Shown: one piece after another, positions 5,382 to 5,445 of the stretch
Position numbering within the stretch: position 1 is the stretch's first letter
Layout: each line of letters begins with the position of its first letter
Origin: Candidatus Sumerlaeota bacterium
GTDB taxonomy: Bacteria > Sumerlaeota > Sumerlaeia > UBA8349
Direction of reading: 5' to 3'
NCBI GenBank assembly: GCA_003501375.1
Contig: DNPO01000377.1
Location: 1 to 5,445, forward strand
Length of the DNA stretch: 5,445 bases
Made by a program: the position numbers and the translations under genes
The notes under the pieces: model-generated
What the model was told of the DNA's origin: nothing
Database searches by the model: none
Seen by the model: the letters and a program-made list of their open reading frames with translations, nothing else

Positions 5382-5445
5382 GGGAAACCTCCAACTGATC
5401 TGTCCGATGAAGTGTCTAGTACGGCAAACGATATTCCAATTTGGC

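Overview
The window holds six genes, all on the minus strand, so transcription runs from high to low coordinates. In that order they are elbB (DJ-1/PfpI-family glyoxalase-like protein), a small cysteine-rich protein of unknown function, dut (dUTPase), tilS (tRNA-Ile lysidine synthase), a CHASE4-HAMP sensor histidine kinase, and a response regulator cut by the left edge of the window. No plus-strand gene is credible; the long plus-strand reading frames lie antisense to these genes.

Region by region: 5382-5445 is the elbB leader with a good ribosome binding site. The 4508-4736 gap holds a long near-perfect hairpin, then a stretch with G-runs on the plus strand. A 93-bp gap separates the cysteine-rich gene from dut. 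The dut-tilS gap (3593-3718) is almost filled by a repeat built on AATTACGAATTAGG units facing each other, beginning right at the dut stop codon. A strong intrinsic terminator follows tilS, so the kinase-regulator pair is probably a separate transcription unit with its own promoter in 2380-2465. The 110-bp gap between kinase and regulator carries a dyad that could be an operator or a hairpin.

Functionally, dut (nucleotide-pool cleaning), tilS (decoding of AUA codons) and elbB are housekeeping genes. The kinase and regulator look like an NtrB/NtrC-style phosphorelay: an extracytoplasmic CHASE4 sensor, a NtrB-like H-box kinase and a receiver domain. The regulator's output domain lies beyond the window.

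The genes suggest a bacterium with a chromosomal, ordinary gene neighbourhood. I cannot place it firmly. The moderate GC content, ElbB, CHASE4 kinase and the ATTACGAATTAGG-type intergenic repeats would fit a Gram-negative lineage such as the Verrucomicrobiota/Lentisphaerota group or a deltaproteobacterium, but this is inference from memory. I see no phage, plasmid, CRISPR or transposase gene and no clear new system. The most interesting items are the two non-coding inverted repeats, the small cysteine-rich protein and the enlarged dimerisation region of the kinase.
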